38,061 nucleotides of DNA. It comes from Deltaproteobacteria bacterium. Its GTDB lineage: Bacteria; Myxococcota_A; UBA9042; CAIXZC01. The position numbers were made by a program, and so were the translations under genes. The DNA lies in NCBI GenBank assembly GCA_016875215.1, contig VGRX01000010.1, positions 1-38,061 of the forward strand, in the 5' to 3' direction. Below the pieces are notes generated by a model that did no database searches, was not told the DNA's origin, and was given only the letters and a program-made list of their open reading frames with translations. This document shows, piece after piece, positions 16,584 through 25,388 of this stretch (position 1 is its first letter; every line of letters starts with the position of its first letter).

Positions 16584-18030
16584 GCACGACGGCCTTCTTC
16601 TGTCGCTTCTCCATGCGCTCCAGGACCGTACCGCAGGTTTCCATCAGGAGCTGGCAGATCCGGGGGTTGGCATGGGCATGGAGGGTCTTTGCACGAGATG
16701 ATGAAAGCTCCTTGCGGAGCTTGTCCATCAGGGTGTGCACGATCATGTCGGGGCTCTTGAGATACCCCTTGCCTTCGCAGTAGAAGCAGGGTTCGGTCAG
16801 CCGCGTCATGACGCTGTCGGCCACCCGCTTCCGCGTCATTTCGACGAGACCGAGCTCGCTCATGGGGAGCACCCTCGAACGTGCGTAGTCCTTGCGCAGC
16901 TCCTCCACGAGCGTCGAGTGGACCTGGTGGCGGTTCTCCTTCTCCTTCATGTCGATGAAGTCGATGACGATGATCCCGCCGATGTTGCGGAGGCGGAGCT
17001 GGTAGGCAATCTCCACCGCGGCTTCCAGGTTGGTCTTGAGGATCGTCTCCTCCGGGTCGTTCTTCCCGGTGAACTTGCCCGAGTTGACGTCGACGGCGGT
17101 GAAGGCCTCGGCGCGGTCGATGACGATGTAGCCGCCCGACTTGAGCCAGACCTTGCGCTCCACTGCACGGGAGATCTCGTATTCGATCCCGTAGTGCTCG
17201 AACAGCGATTCCCGGCCCAGGAAGAGCTCGACCCGCGGTGCGAACGAAGGAAGGAAGCGGGCCACGAAGTTCTTGACCTGTCGATGACCGTCCTCGGAAT
17301 CGACGATGAGCTGGTCGAAGCGACGGCAGATGAGGTCGCGGGCCGTGCGCAGGAGCAGGTGCATGTCCTCGTGGAGGAGTGCCGGGGAATCGACGGCATC
17401 CGCTCCCTTGCGGACCTGCTGCCAGATCTGGTGGAGGAACTCGACCTCGGAGCGAAGCTCGTCCGCACTGCGCCCCTCGGCCACGGTTCTGAGGATGAGC
17501 CCGATTCCTGGCGGCCGGACCGCTTCACCGATGTCTCTCAGGCGCTGCCGCTCATCGGGGTCCTCGATGCGGCGGGACACTCCGACGTGGTCCACCGTCG
17601 GCATGAGGACCCCCAGCACGCCGGGCAGCGTGAACTGGCAGGTGAGGCGGGCCCCCTTGGAGCCGATGGGTTCCTTGGCCACCTGCACCACGATGTCCTG
17701 CCCCTCGCGGACCAGCGTCTCGATGCGAACGTCCGAGCGCTCCGTCCTCTCGTGGTTCTGCTCCTCCTCGTCCGCGGGGGCCTCGTCGGGATTGCGGCGG
17801 CCGACGACATCGGTGGCATAGAGGAATCCGGTGCGCTCGAGACCGGCGTCCACGAATGCGGCATTCATCCCGGGCAGGACCCGCATCACGCGGCCCTTGT
17901 AGATGTTGCCGACGATCCGTCGCTCCCGCACGGTCTCGATGTGGATCTCCGACAGGCCCCCCGCCTCGACGACTGCGACGCGGGTCAGCTCATCGGTATG
18001 ATTGACCAGGATGCGATTCTCCACCCGCAC
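16528..18030 (-). CDS. rng: ribonuclease G/E family endoribonuclease
   Basis: A 500-residue protein, close to RNase G length (about 490) and lacking the long degradosome scaffold of RNase E. The GTG start at 18030 is followed by MRVENRILVNHTDE. The S1 domain spans about residues 35-130 (GNIYKGRVMRVLPGMNAAFVD), with an acidic insert EAPADEEEQN. Catalytic Asp residues are D314 (AVDVNSGKF) and D357 (IDFIDM). The Zn-link is PCFYCEGKG. Known role: 5'-end-dependent cleavage of single-stranded RNA, rRNA maturation and mRNA decay. It lies 27 nt after a lipoprotein gene on the same strand and may be cotranscribed with it. Confidence 0.96.
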   Translation of the reverse strand: MRVENRILVNHTDELTRVAVVEAGGLSEIHIETVRERRIVGNIYKGRVMRVLPGMNAAFVDAGLERTGFLYATDVVGRRNPDEAPADEEEQNHERTERSDVRIETLVREGQDIVVQVAKEPIGSKGARLTCQFTLPGVLGVLMPTVDHVGVSRRIEDPDERQRLRDIGEAVRPPGIGLILRTVAEGRSADELRSEVEFLHQIWQQVRKGADAVDSPALLHEDMHLLLRTARDLICRRFDQLIVDSEDGHRQVKNFVARFLPSFAPRVELFLGRESLFEHYGIEYEISRAVERKVWLKSGGYIVIDRAEAFTAVDVNSGKFTGKNDPEETILKTNLEAAVEIAYQLRLRNIGGIIVIDFIDMKEKENRHQVHSTLVEELRKDYARSRVLPMSELGLVEMTRKRVADSVMTRLTEPCFYCEGKGYLKSPDMIVHTLMDKLRKELSSSRAKTLHAHANPRICQLLMETCGTVLERMEKRQKKAVVLTERPEFHLEQLEVFGEK

Positions 18031-18057
18031 ACTCCGCAGCCCGAGATACGGGCCCGT

Positions 18058-19284
18058 CTATTCCTTCCGCGGTACGTCGAAGAAGCCGTCGGTCAGCTCC
18101 AGCGCGGGACCTCCCGTACCATCCTGGAGAGTGGCGGCGAACGTGCCAATCGCCCTTCCTCCGGGCGGGTCGAACTGGTCGAGCACCGCGCTGTACGCGG
18201 TGGATGTGTACTTCCACTGGATCTGCGTCTGGTCGGTGGTCCCGTCGTTGAACAGGATCATCACAGCAACCGAGCCGGGCTCGTCGGAGCTGAAGCTGCC
18301 GACCACCCCCTCCTCGATTCCCTGGAAGTGCACCTCGAGGAGGTGTTGCCCCTTGGCCATTGAGATCTGGAGGTCCTTGTCCTTGAACACGTAGTTGGCG
18401 TTCTTGCCCGCGGTGAAGGTCATCTTCTGGCCGTCGAAATTGCCGCCGGTGATGGTGACCCAGCACTTGGCAGGCTTCTCGAGCGGCGGGATGTCCTTGG
18501 GGGGCAGGTCGATGAGCACGGTCTCCTCGGTCTCGAAACCGAACACGTCGAGGATGTCGTCACCCGGCGTGCGGCCGTCGTCCTCGACCACGTCCGAGCC
18601 GGGACCGCCTGAGTAGGTGACTCCGCAGGCCTTGGGCTGGCAGAAACCGTCGACGCAGACCTCCTTCTTGGGGCATTCGGCCGGGGTCAATCGGCCGGAG
18701 GCCTCGCACTGGAGCTTCACCGCGAGGTCCTGGCATCTGGCACCGAGCGGGCTGTCCATGCAGAACGGGTCGATGTCCACGCAGGCCTTGGCGATGGGGT
18801 CGCAGAGCTGGTCCGCTCCGCACTCCTGGACCCCCCATCCCTTGCCGTCATCCTTGCACGTGAGCACGGTCTGCCAGCCGCACTCCTTGCTGCCGGCCTT
18901 GCACTCGGAGGCCACGCAGCCCCCAACGATGCACATGGAACCTGCGGCGCACTCCTTGGAGGCCATCTGGGTCATGGAAACGAGGCACTGGTCATACGTA
19001 GTGGGGCCCGTGCAGGTGGTCTTTCCCGGCTCGGTACACGCGGCGGGCTGGCAAAGGCCGTTCTTGCACGTCTGGCCATAGCAGAGGTTGTAGACATAGT
19101 GCAATCCGTCCTCGGTGCAGGAGCGGACGTAGTTGCCGATGCACACCGGCGCTTCGCAGCCGGCGAGCTTCTCCACGCAGTCGCCGTTGCCCCCGTTCCC
19201 ATTGCCGTTCTCTTCCTCGTTGCCCCCGCCGGAGCAGGCCAGGAGCAGACACCCGGCGATTCCAAGCAATGCCATTCTGGACAT
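18058..19284 (-). CDS. cysteine-rich lipoprotein with C-terminal beta domain
   Basis: I choose the start at MSRMALLGIAG, behind GGGAGG, nine codons inside the track ORF; this gives 408 residues. The signal peptide ends at lipobox LLLAC, and a low-complexity Gly/Asn/Glu linker follows. Residues about 35-215 hold roughly two dozen Cys in short modules such as CEAPVCIGNYVRSC. An acidic linker with many Asp and Pro follows. The last 130 residues (from about CWVTITGGNFDGQ) are Cys-poor and beta-rich, probably a sandwich domain. I do not recognise a family. It lies upstream of rng and downstream of another lipoprotein gene on the same strand. Confidence 0.85.
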   Translation of the reverse strand: MSRMALLGIAGCLLLACSGGGNEEENGNGNGGNGDCVEKLAGCEAPVCIGNYVRSCTEDGLHYVYNLCYGQTCKNGLCQPAACTEPGKTTCTGPTTYDQCLVSMTQMASKECAAGSMCIVGGCVASECKAGSKECGWQTVLTCKDDGKGWGVQECGADQLCDPIAKACVDIDPFCMDSPLGARCQDLAVKLQCEASGRLTPAECPKKEVCVDGFCQPKACGVTYSGGPGSDVVEDDGRTPGDDILDVFGFETEETVLIDLPPKDIPPLEKPAKCWVTITGGNFDGQKMTFTAGKNANYVFKDKDLQISMAKGQHLLEVHFQGIEEGVVGSFSSDEPGSVAVMILFNDGTTDQTQIQWKYTSTAYSAVLDQFDPPGGRAIGTFAATLQDGTGGPALELTDGFFDVPRKE

Positions 19285-19309
19285 GGTTCCTCCCGAAACT
19301 CCAAACTGC

Positions 19310-19324
19310 ATGGTAGGTTACCAT
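19310..19324 (-). promoter_or_regulatory. palindrome upstream of the 19284 lipoprotein gene
   Basis: A perfect 6-bp inverted repeat with a 3-nt centre (ATGGTA ggt TACCAT) ends 26 nt before the start codon. It could be an operator or part of a leader hairpin. A -35-like TTGTAA lies 17 nt upstream of a weak TAACCT inside the palindrome. Evidence for function is thin. Confidence 0.3.
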
Positions 19325-19407
19325 TGCGGGCACGGTTTTACAATCGCGGAATCGGGCCCGAATCCACCGTCAACCCAATCCATGATCGACGTTTCTCGGA
19401 AGGCGTA

Positions 19408-20643
19408 CTACTTCGCGGTTCCGTACACAACCAGCTCGCCGAGGCAGGCCAGGGAGGCCTTGGCCCCGATGTCCGTAAGCTCGACCTTGAGCCAGCGGGC
19501 GGTCTCTCCATTGCCCGGAATGCGGAGATTGAAGTGGGCGAAGCGGTTGTCCTTGCCCTCCCACTGGTCGATCTGCGCCCAGTCCGCGTCCTGCGGGGCA
19601 TCCTTGTCGCTCACGAAGAACTCGATTCGGGCATCCTTGTGGAACCAGAGAGAGCCGTTCTGGAGGAAGATGTCGTCCAGGACGTACGGCTTGCCCAGGT
19701 CGAATTGGAAGCAGCGCATCTCCTCGGCCGTGGTGGGCGCGTCCTTCTGGTACACGGCGTTGGCCCCGGAGAACTTCCCATCGTTGAGGTCAAAGACGAC
19801 CTTGCCGGAGCAGGTGCGGCCCGACGTATTGTCATCGGCCCGGTACCAGATGCCCATTCCCTTGGGGTTGGTGGCGTCGAAGGTGTGCCACGCCGTGCGA
19901 TAGCGGAGCCCGTCGGCAAGGGAAACCACCTCGACCATGTGCTTGGTCTTGACCGTGCACGTCTCGGGGGAATCCACGACCGGGGCCTCGCAGGGCTCGA
20001 GCGCGATCAGCGGCAGGGAGAAGGTGTTTCCCTTGACCTCTTCGAGCCACTGCGTTCCTTCGAAGTGGACAAGGTAGCGGCCGTCCTCGGGCTCGAGATC
20101 CGTGTTCTCCCAGGTCACGGTGACCTTGTCCGCATCGACGGTCACCGCGTCCGGGGCCAGGTCCCAGAAGCGCATGTCCGGGATGACCTTGTTCAGGTTC
20201 TGGTTCGAGAAGCTGAACGAGTCGGTGGCCACTGCGAGCCGCTTGTCGTTTTCCGCATCGTGTTCGGGATGCACGGCGTAGGCGACGAAGTACGCTGCCC
20301 AGGCCTGGTTCTTCGCATTGGCGTCGGCGCCCTGGAGCTCGAACAGGAAGCTGCCGTCTTCTGCGGTCTTCACGTCCCGGAACGGCTTGGTATCCGTGTT
20401 GACGATGTGGCCGACGACCCAGTCCGCGTCAAGGACATCCAGGTCGGACTTGACCAGCCGGACGTAGATGCCGGATGCGGGCGTACCGTCCTGGTTGAGC
20501 ACGCGGCCCTCGATGGTGACGACGGCCTCGTCTGAGACCGGGGGCTGGCACCCGGTAAGCGGACCGCGGGCAACGAAGAGCAGCGCGGCCACGGCAGTCA
20601 CAGCAACGGCGGTGATGGTTGCAAGAACGGGCTTGAGTTTCAT
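19408..20643 (-). CDS. lipoprotein with carboxypeptidase-regulatory-like and discoidin-like domains
   Basis: Start at MKLKPVLATI, preceded by AGGAGGCAGAAGG; the track begins 11 codons too early. 411 residues. The lipobox is LTGC after a long Ala/Val-rich core. Residues about 40-120 match a carboxypeptidase-regulatory-like beta domain (TIEGRVLNQDGTPASGIYV, then TAEDGSFLFEL). A fibronectin-III-like stretch may follow (VTVTWENTD). The last 150 residues resemble a discoidin (F5/8 type C) jelly roll (FDLGKPYVLDDIFLQ, ARWLKVELTDIG). Such folds usually bind carbohydrate or other surfaces. An envelope adhesion or ligand-binding role is inference. Confidence 0.83.
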   Translation of the reverse strand: MKLKPVLATITAVAVTAVAALLFVARGPLTGCQPPVSDEAVVTIEGRVLNQDGTPASGIYVRLVKSDLDVLDADWVVGHIVNTDTKPFRDVKTAEDGSFLFELQGADANAKNQAWAAYFVAYAVHPEHDAENDKRLAVATDSFSFSNQNLNKVIPDMRFWDLAPDAVTVDADKVTVTWENTDLEPEDGRYLVHFEGTQWLEEVKGNTFSLPLIALEPCEAPVVDSPETCTVKTKHMVEVVSLADGLRYRTAWHTFDATNPKGMGIWYRADDNTSGRTCSGKVVFDLNDGKFSGANAVYQKDAPTTAEEMRCFQFDLGKPYVLDDIFLQNGSLWFHKDARIEFFVSDKDAPQDADWAQIDQWEGKDNRFAHFNLRIPGNGETARWLKVELTDIGAKASLACLGELVVYGTAK

Positions 20644-20688
20644 CCTTCTGCCTCCTGTTTGCGTTGGCGATTTCAAGCGTCAGCCGGG

Positions 20689-20717
20689 ATTGTAGACAGG
20701 TTGCCGGCTGAATGCAA
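20689..20717 (-). promoter_or_regulatory. promoter for the 20643 lipoprotein gene
   Basis: On the minus strand, a -10 box TACAAT (20694-20689) lies 17 nt from TTGCAT (20717-20712). The -10 matches 5 of 6 and the -35 matches 3 of 6. It is located 45 nt before the start codon, in a divergent intergenic region. Confidence 0.5.
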
Positions 20718-20743
20718 ATCTGGCCTACCTGGGCGGGTTGCGT

Positions 20744-20749
20744 TATGAT
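20744..20749 (+). promoter_or_regulatory. possible -10 box for the 20783 gene
   Basis: TATGAT (5 of 6) lies 33 nt before the start codon. No convincing -35 sits at 16-18 nt (TGGCCT is the nearest), so this is only a candidate. An activator-dependent promoter would fit. Confidence 0.3.
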
Positions 20750-20782
20750 ACGGTGTGTTTTGAGCGCGCAGGGAGGAAGGTG

Positions 20783-21424
20783 ATGTCCTGGCTCAAACCT
20801 TTGACTGTGTTGGCGGTCGCTGTCCAGCTTTCGTTCCTTGTGCACGGGTGTATCGTCCAGACCGACCTTTCGCCGCTTACGTTCCTGCCTCCGCAGGAAG
20901 AGGACGCCACTCCCGAGGACGCCGGGGGCACGGAGCCGGAAGACGACTTCGACTCCTGTCCCGGCTTCTATCGGTGCATCGTCTCGCGTTCGGTTCAAGG
21001 GGAGGCGTTTTCGGAATGCAAGGATCTCGTTCCCCCCGACGAGAAGACCTCCTGGACCGCTGTCGAGGGATGCCGCACCAAGATGTGCGCTGCCGCTGAT
21101 CTGATGCCCGGAAGCGATGATTTCGACGGGGATGCGCTCATCGACTGCCTGTTCCAGAAGTGCCACCAGGAGCTGGTCGCGTGCGCTGCGGGTGGCGGTG
21201 ACGAGCCGTGCAGCGAGTTCGCCGGCCTGTGGGAGGAGAACCACGCGGACGAGGACGACTGCGGGTATGACTTCGCCCAGCGGCTGTGCCTCCTGGACTA
21301 CCTGGAAGGAACGGCCGGGGACCAGGTGGATACTGTCGGGAAGTTCCTCTCCTGCACCGCCACCAAGGCCGTGACTCCGGGGTTCGAGGAGGATTGCTCG
21401 CTTCACTGCAAGGCCGGGGAGTGA
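20783..21424 (+). CDS. small acidic cysteine-containing lipoprotein
   Basis: A 213-residue lipoprotein. The start at MSWLKPLTV follows GGGAGGAAGG; the track ORF begins 15 codons upstream in the promoter. The lipobox is LVHGC. A Glu/Asp/Pro-rich linker (QEEDATPEDAGG) is followed by a mostly helical domain with about 12 Cys spaced 8-20 residues apart (CPGFYRC, CRTKMC, CLFQKC). That spacing suggests a compact disulfide-bonded helical bundle. No family recognised. Its stop overlaps or abuts the msrA start region (GAGTGACCATG), so the two genes are probably coupled. Confidence 0.82.
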   Translation: MSWLKPLTVLAVAVQLSFLVHGCIVQTDLSPLTFLPPQEEDATPEDAGGTEPEDDFDSCPGFYRCIVSRSVQGEAFSECKDLVPPDEKTSWTAVEGCRTKMCAAADLMPGSDDFDGDALIDCLFQKCHQELVACAAGGGDEPCSEFAGLWEENHADEDDCGYDFAQRLCLLDYLEGTAGDQVDTVGKFLSCTATKAVTPGFEEDCSLHCKAGE

Positions 21425-21426
21425 CC

Positions 21427-21927
21427 ATGTCCCGAGGGGGCGATGTGGCCTACTTCGCGGGCGGCTGCTTCTGGGGAGTGGAGCACCTGCTGCAGCAGCA
21501 GGCGGGGGTGCTGTCCGCCGTGTCGGGATACATGGGCGGCAGCACCGGGTCTCCCACCTATCCCGAGGTTTGCACCGGACTGACCGGACATGCGGAGACC
21601 GTGCGGGTGGAGTTCGATCCCGCCCGGGTCAGCTATGAGCGGCTGGCCAGGCTCTTCTTCGAGATCCACGATCCGACCCAGGAGGGCGGGCAGGGGCCGG
21701 ACATCGGCGACCAGTATCGTTCCGTGGTGTTCGTCACGGGGGACGAGCAGCGCCGTGTGGTCGAGAGGCTCATTGCCGCGCTCGAGGCCCGTGGGCTGGA
21801 CGTGGTCACCCAGGTCCTCGATGCGGGGGAGTTCTTCCCGGCCGAGGACTACCACCAGGACTACTACGTGAAGACGGGCAAGCAGCCTTACTGCCACGTG
21901 CGGATCCAACGGTTCGGGGAGGAGTAG
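21427..21927 (+). CDS. msrA: peptide-methionine (S)-S-oxide reductase
   Basis: A 166-residue enzyme that repairs methionine-S-sulfoxide in proteins, using thioredoxin as usual reductant. I choose ATG 21427 with GGGGAG five bases upstream; an in-frame GTG at 21421 that overlaps the previous stop is the alternative. The track ORF extends it wrongly by 47 codons. The catalytic Cys is C14 in AGGCFWG. Other family motifs are TGLTGHAETV, GDQYRSVVF and EDYHQDYY. No signal peptide is present, so it is cytoplasmic. Being coupled to a lipoprotein gene may be incidental, or may reflect an oxidative-stress unit. Confidence 0.97.
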   Translation: MSRGGDVAYFAGGCFWGVEHLLQQQAGVLSAVSGYMGGSTGSPTYPEVCTGLTGHAETVRVEFDPARVSYERLARLFFEIHDPTQEGGQGPDIGDQYRSVVFVTGDEQRRVVERLIAALEARGLDVVTQVLDAGEFFPAEDYHQDYYVKTGKQPYCHVRIQRFGEE

Positions 21928-21999
21928 CGGCGGGGGACGGGACCGGAACGGCCCGGCACGGCTCTTCCGATGGAATCGGGCGGCTGGTCGGACCCGCTC

Positions 22000-22647
22000 C
22001 TACTCGAGCGAGACGATCGCGATGTCCTCGAAGCTGACCGACGTACCGGCCCCCGCCACCGCCAGCGAGAGCTCCCCTGCCTCGTATCGTTCATCGTCGA
22101 ACACGACGACATCCTGATCGTTGACCCGGACCTCGACCCTCTGCCCGACGACCCGAACGGTCAGGACGTTCGTGGAGGTGCCGGCCTCCACCTCGGGCTG
22201 TCTCGGGATGCAGTGGATGAACTCCGGGTAGAGGTCGAAGAGCCGGTCCAGGCAGAACCGGCCCGACGCATAGACCAGCGCACGGTATGCGAACTTGCGG
22301 TCCCTCGCGCCGAACTCGATTCCCCAACCGCCGTCGAGCCCTTCCTTGCGGATGCGGGCCCGCACGCGGATCTCGAAGTCCGACGGGATCTCGCCCGAAA
22401 ACCAGATCGGAGACACGCCCGTGCCGAGCGGCGTGTTGGTCACCGCCAGCCCCTTTCCAGTCGCCCGGGCCTCCCAGAATCGTGTGCTTCCAAGGGTCCA
22501 GGCATCCCCCGCATCCTCGAAACCGTCCACGAGGACGATGCCGATGGCCCGCTTCGACAGGCGGTCCGCAGAGTCGAAGCTGCAACCCGAAAGCACCGTG
22601 ACGGCACATGCAACGGCCAGGAGAGGGAAAGGAGGGAAACGGAGCAT
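22000..22647 (-). CDS. lipoprotein with a lectin-like beta-sandwich domain
   Basis: A 215-residue lipoprotein starting at MLRFPPFPL. The track start four codons upstream is a TTG; this ATG has GAGGAG in front. The lipobox is LSGC. The mature part reads like a concanavalin-type or DUF1080-like sandwich (VLVDGFEDAGDAWTLGS, DFEIRVRARIRKEGLDGGWGIEF, RVEVRVNDQDVVVFDD). These folds bind or hydrolyse glycans, but I see no catalytic signature. It lies 8 nt after maf in an operon. It converges with msrA over a 72-nt gap with no clear terminator. Confidence 0.8.
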   Translation of the reverse strand: MLRFPPFPLLAVACAVTVLSGCSFDSADRLSKRAIGIVLVDGFEDAGDAWTLGSTRFWEARATGKGLAVTNTPLGTGVSPIWFSGEIPSDFEIRVRARIRKEGLDGGWGIEFGARDRKFAYRALVYASGRFCLDRLFDLYPEFIHCIPRQPEVEAGTSTNVLTVRVVGQRVEVRVNDQDVVVFDDERYEAGELSLAVAGAGTSVSFEDIAIVSLE

Positions 22648-22655
22648 GATGCTCC

Positions 22656-23306
22656 TCAATACGGGAGGATGTCGTGCGCCCCCATCTCCTCCAGCATCTC
22701 CATGAGCTGGCAGAGCGGGAGCCCCACGACGTTGGAGTAGGATCCGGAGATCGAGTCGATGAGATAGGACCCCACTCCCTGGACCGCGTAGGCGCCGGCC
22801 TTGTCCAGCGATTCCCCGACGGCCAGGTACTTCTCGATCTCCGGCCGCGTCATCCGCTTCATCTTGACCCTGGAGACCACGGCCTGGATGCCTTCCTTGT
22901 TCTTGAGCAGGTCGAACACGCAGAAACCGGTTACCACGGTGTGCTCACGGGCGCTGAGCCGCTGGAGCATGTCAAAGGCCTGGTCCAGGTCCTTGGGCTT
23001 GCCCAACACCTCGCCGTCGAGCACCACGACGGTATCGGCACCGACCACCCAACGGGCCGGTCCCTCCCGGTTGCCGCGAGAAGAGGCGGGGAGAGGCTGC
23101 TCCGACGCGGCCATGGTTCCCTTGACACGCTGAACCACGGTCAGCACCTTGGTGCGGGCCATCCGCTTGACGAACTCGGTCGGCTCCTCCTCGGGGGCCA
23201 TCTTCTCCTCGATTTCACCGGGAATCGTCTTCACGGTGAAGCCGATGTGCTCGAGCAGGTCCTTGCGTCGCGGGGACGCTGATGCCAGGATCAATTGGTA
23301 TGCCAT
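22656..23306 (-). CDS. maf: Maf family nucleoside triphosphate pyrophosphatase
   Basis: A 216-residue cytoplasmic house-cleaning pyrophosphatase; the family hydrolyses non-canonical or excess nucleotides such as dTTP and UTP to monophosphates. Motifs are LASASPRR at residues 7-14, VGADTVVV with LGKP, and the C-terminal DKAGAYAVQGVGSYLIDSIS followed by SNVVGLPL. A hydrophilic insert of about 20 residues (near AASEQPLPASSRGNREG) lies between the first helices and the VGADT strand and accounts for the slightly long size. The ATG follows GGGAGAGGG. A good promoter lies 30-60 nt upstream on the same strand. A lipoprotein gene follows in the operon. Confidence 0.95.
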   Translation of the reverse strand: MAYQLILASASPRRKDLLEHIGFTVKTIPGEIEEKMAPEEEPTEFVKRMARTKVLTVVQRVKGTMAASEQPLPASSRGNREGPARWVVGADTVVVLDGEVLGKPKDLDQAFDMLQRLSAREHTVVTGFCVFDLLKNKEGIQAVVSRVKMKRMTRPEIEKYLAVGESLDKAGAYAVQGVGSYLIDSISGSYSNVVGLPLCQLMEMLEEMGAHDILPY

Positions 23307-23335
23307 TGGCCCTCTCCCGTTGCCAGACGTCCGGT

Positions 23336-23365
23336 ACTATATGCGCGACGGGTTGCACGAGTCAA
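23336..23365 (-). promoter_or_regulatory. sigma70-type promoter for maf
   Basis: On the minus strand TTGACT (23365-23360) and TATAGT (23341-23336) are 18 nt apart, each 5 of 6 to consensus. The start codon is 30 nt downstream. The same TTGACT-N18-TATAGT arrangement recurs before the 37603 gene. Confidence 0.75.
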
Positions 23366-23487
23366 CGCTTAGGAACGTCCCGAACTGAGCCATACCGCCA
23401 CGGACGACCAGGAGAGCGGACGATGCAGGCTGGGGGGCTTGCCACGAGCCTCGGCCGCGGATACCATACCGGCAACGGAGGTGGACC

Positions 23488-25212
23488 ATGTACCGGGCTG
23501 GATTGGGGCGGTTCCTGGCCGTGACGCTGTGGCTGTGCGCTGCCTGCTCGAACGGCGGGGGAGGGACGAACAGTGCTCCGACGAGGCCCGACCCTGACGG
23601 AAGAGGGAACGACTCCGGCGTGATCGAAGTGCTCGGCGAGGGAATGCCGGTCTGTCAGCCGGGACAAGCGCAATGCTCCTCGGACGGGACCGCGGTGGAA
23701 ACCTGTCTCGAAGACGGCAGCGGATTCGGCAACCCGGTTGCGTGCCAGGATGCCAACCCCTGCTCCGACGAACGGTGCGAAGACGGAGCCTGCATCTTCC
23801 CCCTGACGAAATGCAACGACAACGACCCGTGCACGCAGGACATCTGCATGCCGTTCACCGGGGAGTGCCTCCACGCTCCGGCAGCGGGCCGGGCCCAGTG
23901 CTGCCAGAAGGACGAGGACTGCGACGACGGCTTCGACGAAACGACCGACCTGTGCGACGTCGCCAACGGGGCCTGTGTCTTCCAGGCCGAAGTGCCCGGC
24001 ATCGAGTTCCTGTACAAACTGGGGGGCAAGGGAACCGGTGACGGGCAGCTATCGAGCCCGAAGGGACTCGCCGTGCTGGCGGACGGACGCCTGGTGGTTG
24101 CTGACTCGGGCAACAACCGGGTGCTGCTGCTGTCACCCGCAGGGGACCAGCTCGCGGCGGTCACCGAGGCCTTTGGAAAGCCTGTGAAGGCCCCCGGATG
24201 CGCCTATGCCGCGGCGGATGGACGCATCTTCGTGTGCGATACCGGGAACGACCGGGTGCTGCTGCTGGACGACACGGGGTCTGCAACCGATGTCTGGCCC
24301 CCGGCCGACTACACGGGCGAGCTCTTCCTGAGCCCGACCGACGTCACGACGGATGCCGAGGGATTCGCCTACGTCGCGGACGGACCTGGCGAGGAGTTCG
24401 ACACCGGGAACCGGATCATGAAGCTCAAGCCCACCGGGCAGGTCGTGGGCATGCAAGGCAAGACGGGGGATGCGGAAGGCAACTTCGGGGGCCCCTCGGG
24501 CCTCGCACTTCACCCGGCGGGCACGCTCTTCATCACGGACCAGGGGAACGACCGCGTGCAGGTGCTCGACGCAGCGCTGGCCTACGTGTCCCAGTTCGGG
24601 ACCGAGGGGAGCGAGCCGGGCCAGCTCAAGGGGCCGTCCGACATCGCCATGGCCGCCAGCGGTGTGTTCTTCATCGCGGATGCCGGCAACCAGCGCGTGC
24701 AGCTCTTCGCCAGTTGCCAGCCCGATTGCACCGGCAAGGTGTGCGGCGACGACGGGTGCGGGGGGTCGTGCGGCAACTGCCCCTCGTTCGGCACATGCAA
24801 CGGGCAGGGGCTGTGTGACGGCTGGGTCGGAGAGGCCGGGGAAGGATGCAACGTGCAGGAGGGGGCCGGCTGCGGCGGCTGCCCCGCCGAGAACTGCGTC
24901 TGCACCGGAGAAGGGGCGCTCGATCCCTCTCTGTTCTACGAAGGGGCGGACAAGGACGAGTATTGCTGCTCCACGCAATGGGACGACGTGTGCATCTTCG
25001 AGGCCCAGCTCGTCTGCGGCTACTCGTGCCCCCTGCCGACCGAGTGGCCGGCGCTCGAGCCCACCTTCTCCGCCATCGCCGAATTCAATACTGCGGGCGA
25101 AACCAAGCTGGCTTCCCCCCTCAAGGTCGCGCTGGATGCCAACGGCCTCCTCTACGTGCTGGATGCAGTGAAGAGCGAGATCTATGTGCTGAGGACGGTG
25201 GGGACGGACTGA
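23488..25212 (+). CDS. NHL-repeat propeller lipoprotein with cysteine modules
   Basis: A 574-residue lipoprotein with lipobox LCAAC, start ATG behind GGAGGTGG. Residues 55-165 are Cys modules (CSDERCEDGAC, NDNDPCTQDIC) like those of the MopE-type protein at 28609. Residues about 170-405 hold five or six NHL repeats (SPKGLAVLADGRLVVADSGN, SGLALHPAGTLFITDQGNDR), forming a beta-propeller. At residue 410 is a Cys knot CQPDCTGKVCGDDGCGG that matches the repeats at the right end of the window. A further Cys-rich region and a last propeller-like strand (LDANGLLYVLDAV) close it. Likely a surface binding protein. The stop codon falls on the edge of the repeat element. Confidence 0.9.
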   Translation: MYRAGLGRFLAVTLWLCAACSNGGGGTNSAPTRPDPDGRGNDSGVIEVLGEGMPVCQPGQAQCSSDGTAVETCLEDGSGFGNPVACQDANPCSDERCEDGACIFPLTKCNDNDPCTQDICMPFTGECLHAPAAGRAQCCQKDEDCDDGFDETTDLCDVANGACVFQAEVPGIEFLYKLGGKGTGDGQLSSPKGLAVLADGRLVVADSGNNRVLLLSPAGDQLAAVTEAFGKPVKAPGCAYAAADGRIFVCDTGNDRVLLLDDTGSATDVWPPADYTGELFLSPTDVTTDAEGFAYVADGPGEEFDTGNRIMKLKPTGQVVGMQGKTGDAEGNFGGPSGLALHPAGTLFITDQGNDRVQVLDAALAYVSQFGTEGSEPGQLKGPSDIAMAASGVFFIADAGNQRVQLFASCQPDCTGKVCGDDGCGGSCGNCPSFGTCNGQGLCDGWVGEAGEGCNVQEGAGCGGCPAENCVCTGEGALDPSLFYEGADKDEYCCSTQWDDVCIFEAQLVCGYSCPLPTEWPALEPTFSAIAEFNTAGETKLASPLKVALDANGLLYVLDAVKSEIYVLRTVGTD

Positions 25213-25251
25213 ACATGTTCGCCATGTTTGATCGTCGCTCAACACGACGAT
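25210..25251 (-). repeat. inverted repeat element, short copy (double hairpin)
   Basis: A 31-nt stretch at 25221-25251 is the exact reverse complement of 26245-26275. It contains hairpin A (GATCGTCG, 7-nt loop, CGACGATC). Next to it, hairpin B (AACATG ttcgc CATGTT, 25212-25228) begins at the NHL gene's stop codon TGA. The matching long copy has a 125-nt structured block inside hairpin B. No T-run follows, so it is not a classical terminator. Confidence 0.8.
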
Positions 25252-25372
25252 CCCCGACCGCGCGGGAGGGGCCCTCGGGGCGCCGGCAGATGCCGTAGGG
25301 TCAGGGGTCACACAGCCCCGACCACGCGGGAGGGGCCCTCGGGGCGCCGGCAGATGCAGTAGAGTCAGGGGT
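25252..25372. repeat. two direct copies of a 57-bp repeat
   Basis: Copies at 25252-25308 and 25316-25372 (period 64 bp) differ at three positions. Each contains GGAGGGGCCCTCGGGGCGCC and ends in GTCAGGGGT. The first copy directly abuts hairpin A of the short element. The second ends 16 nt before the CYTH start codon, so the repeat forms the leader of that gene. Only two copies and a 7-nt spacer: not a CRISPR. Confidence 0.88.
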
Positions 25373-25388
25373 TGTTTTCGAGGGGAAC

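Noticed and set aside
25212-25251. Intrinsic terminator after the NHL gene
   Set aside because: Two hairpins are present but no U-run follows; the sequence continues CCCCGACC.
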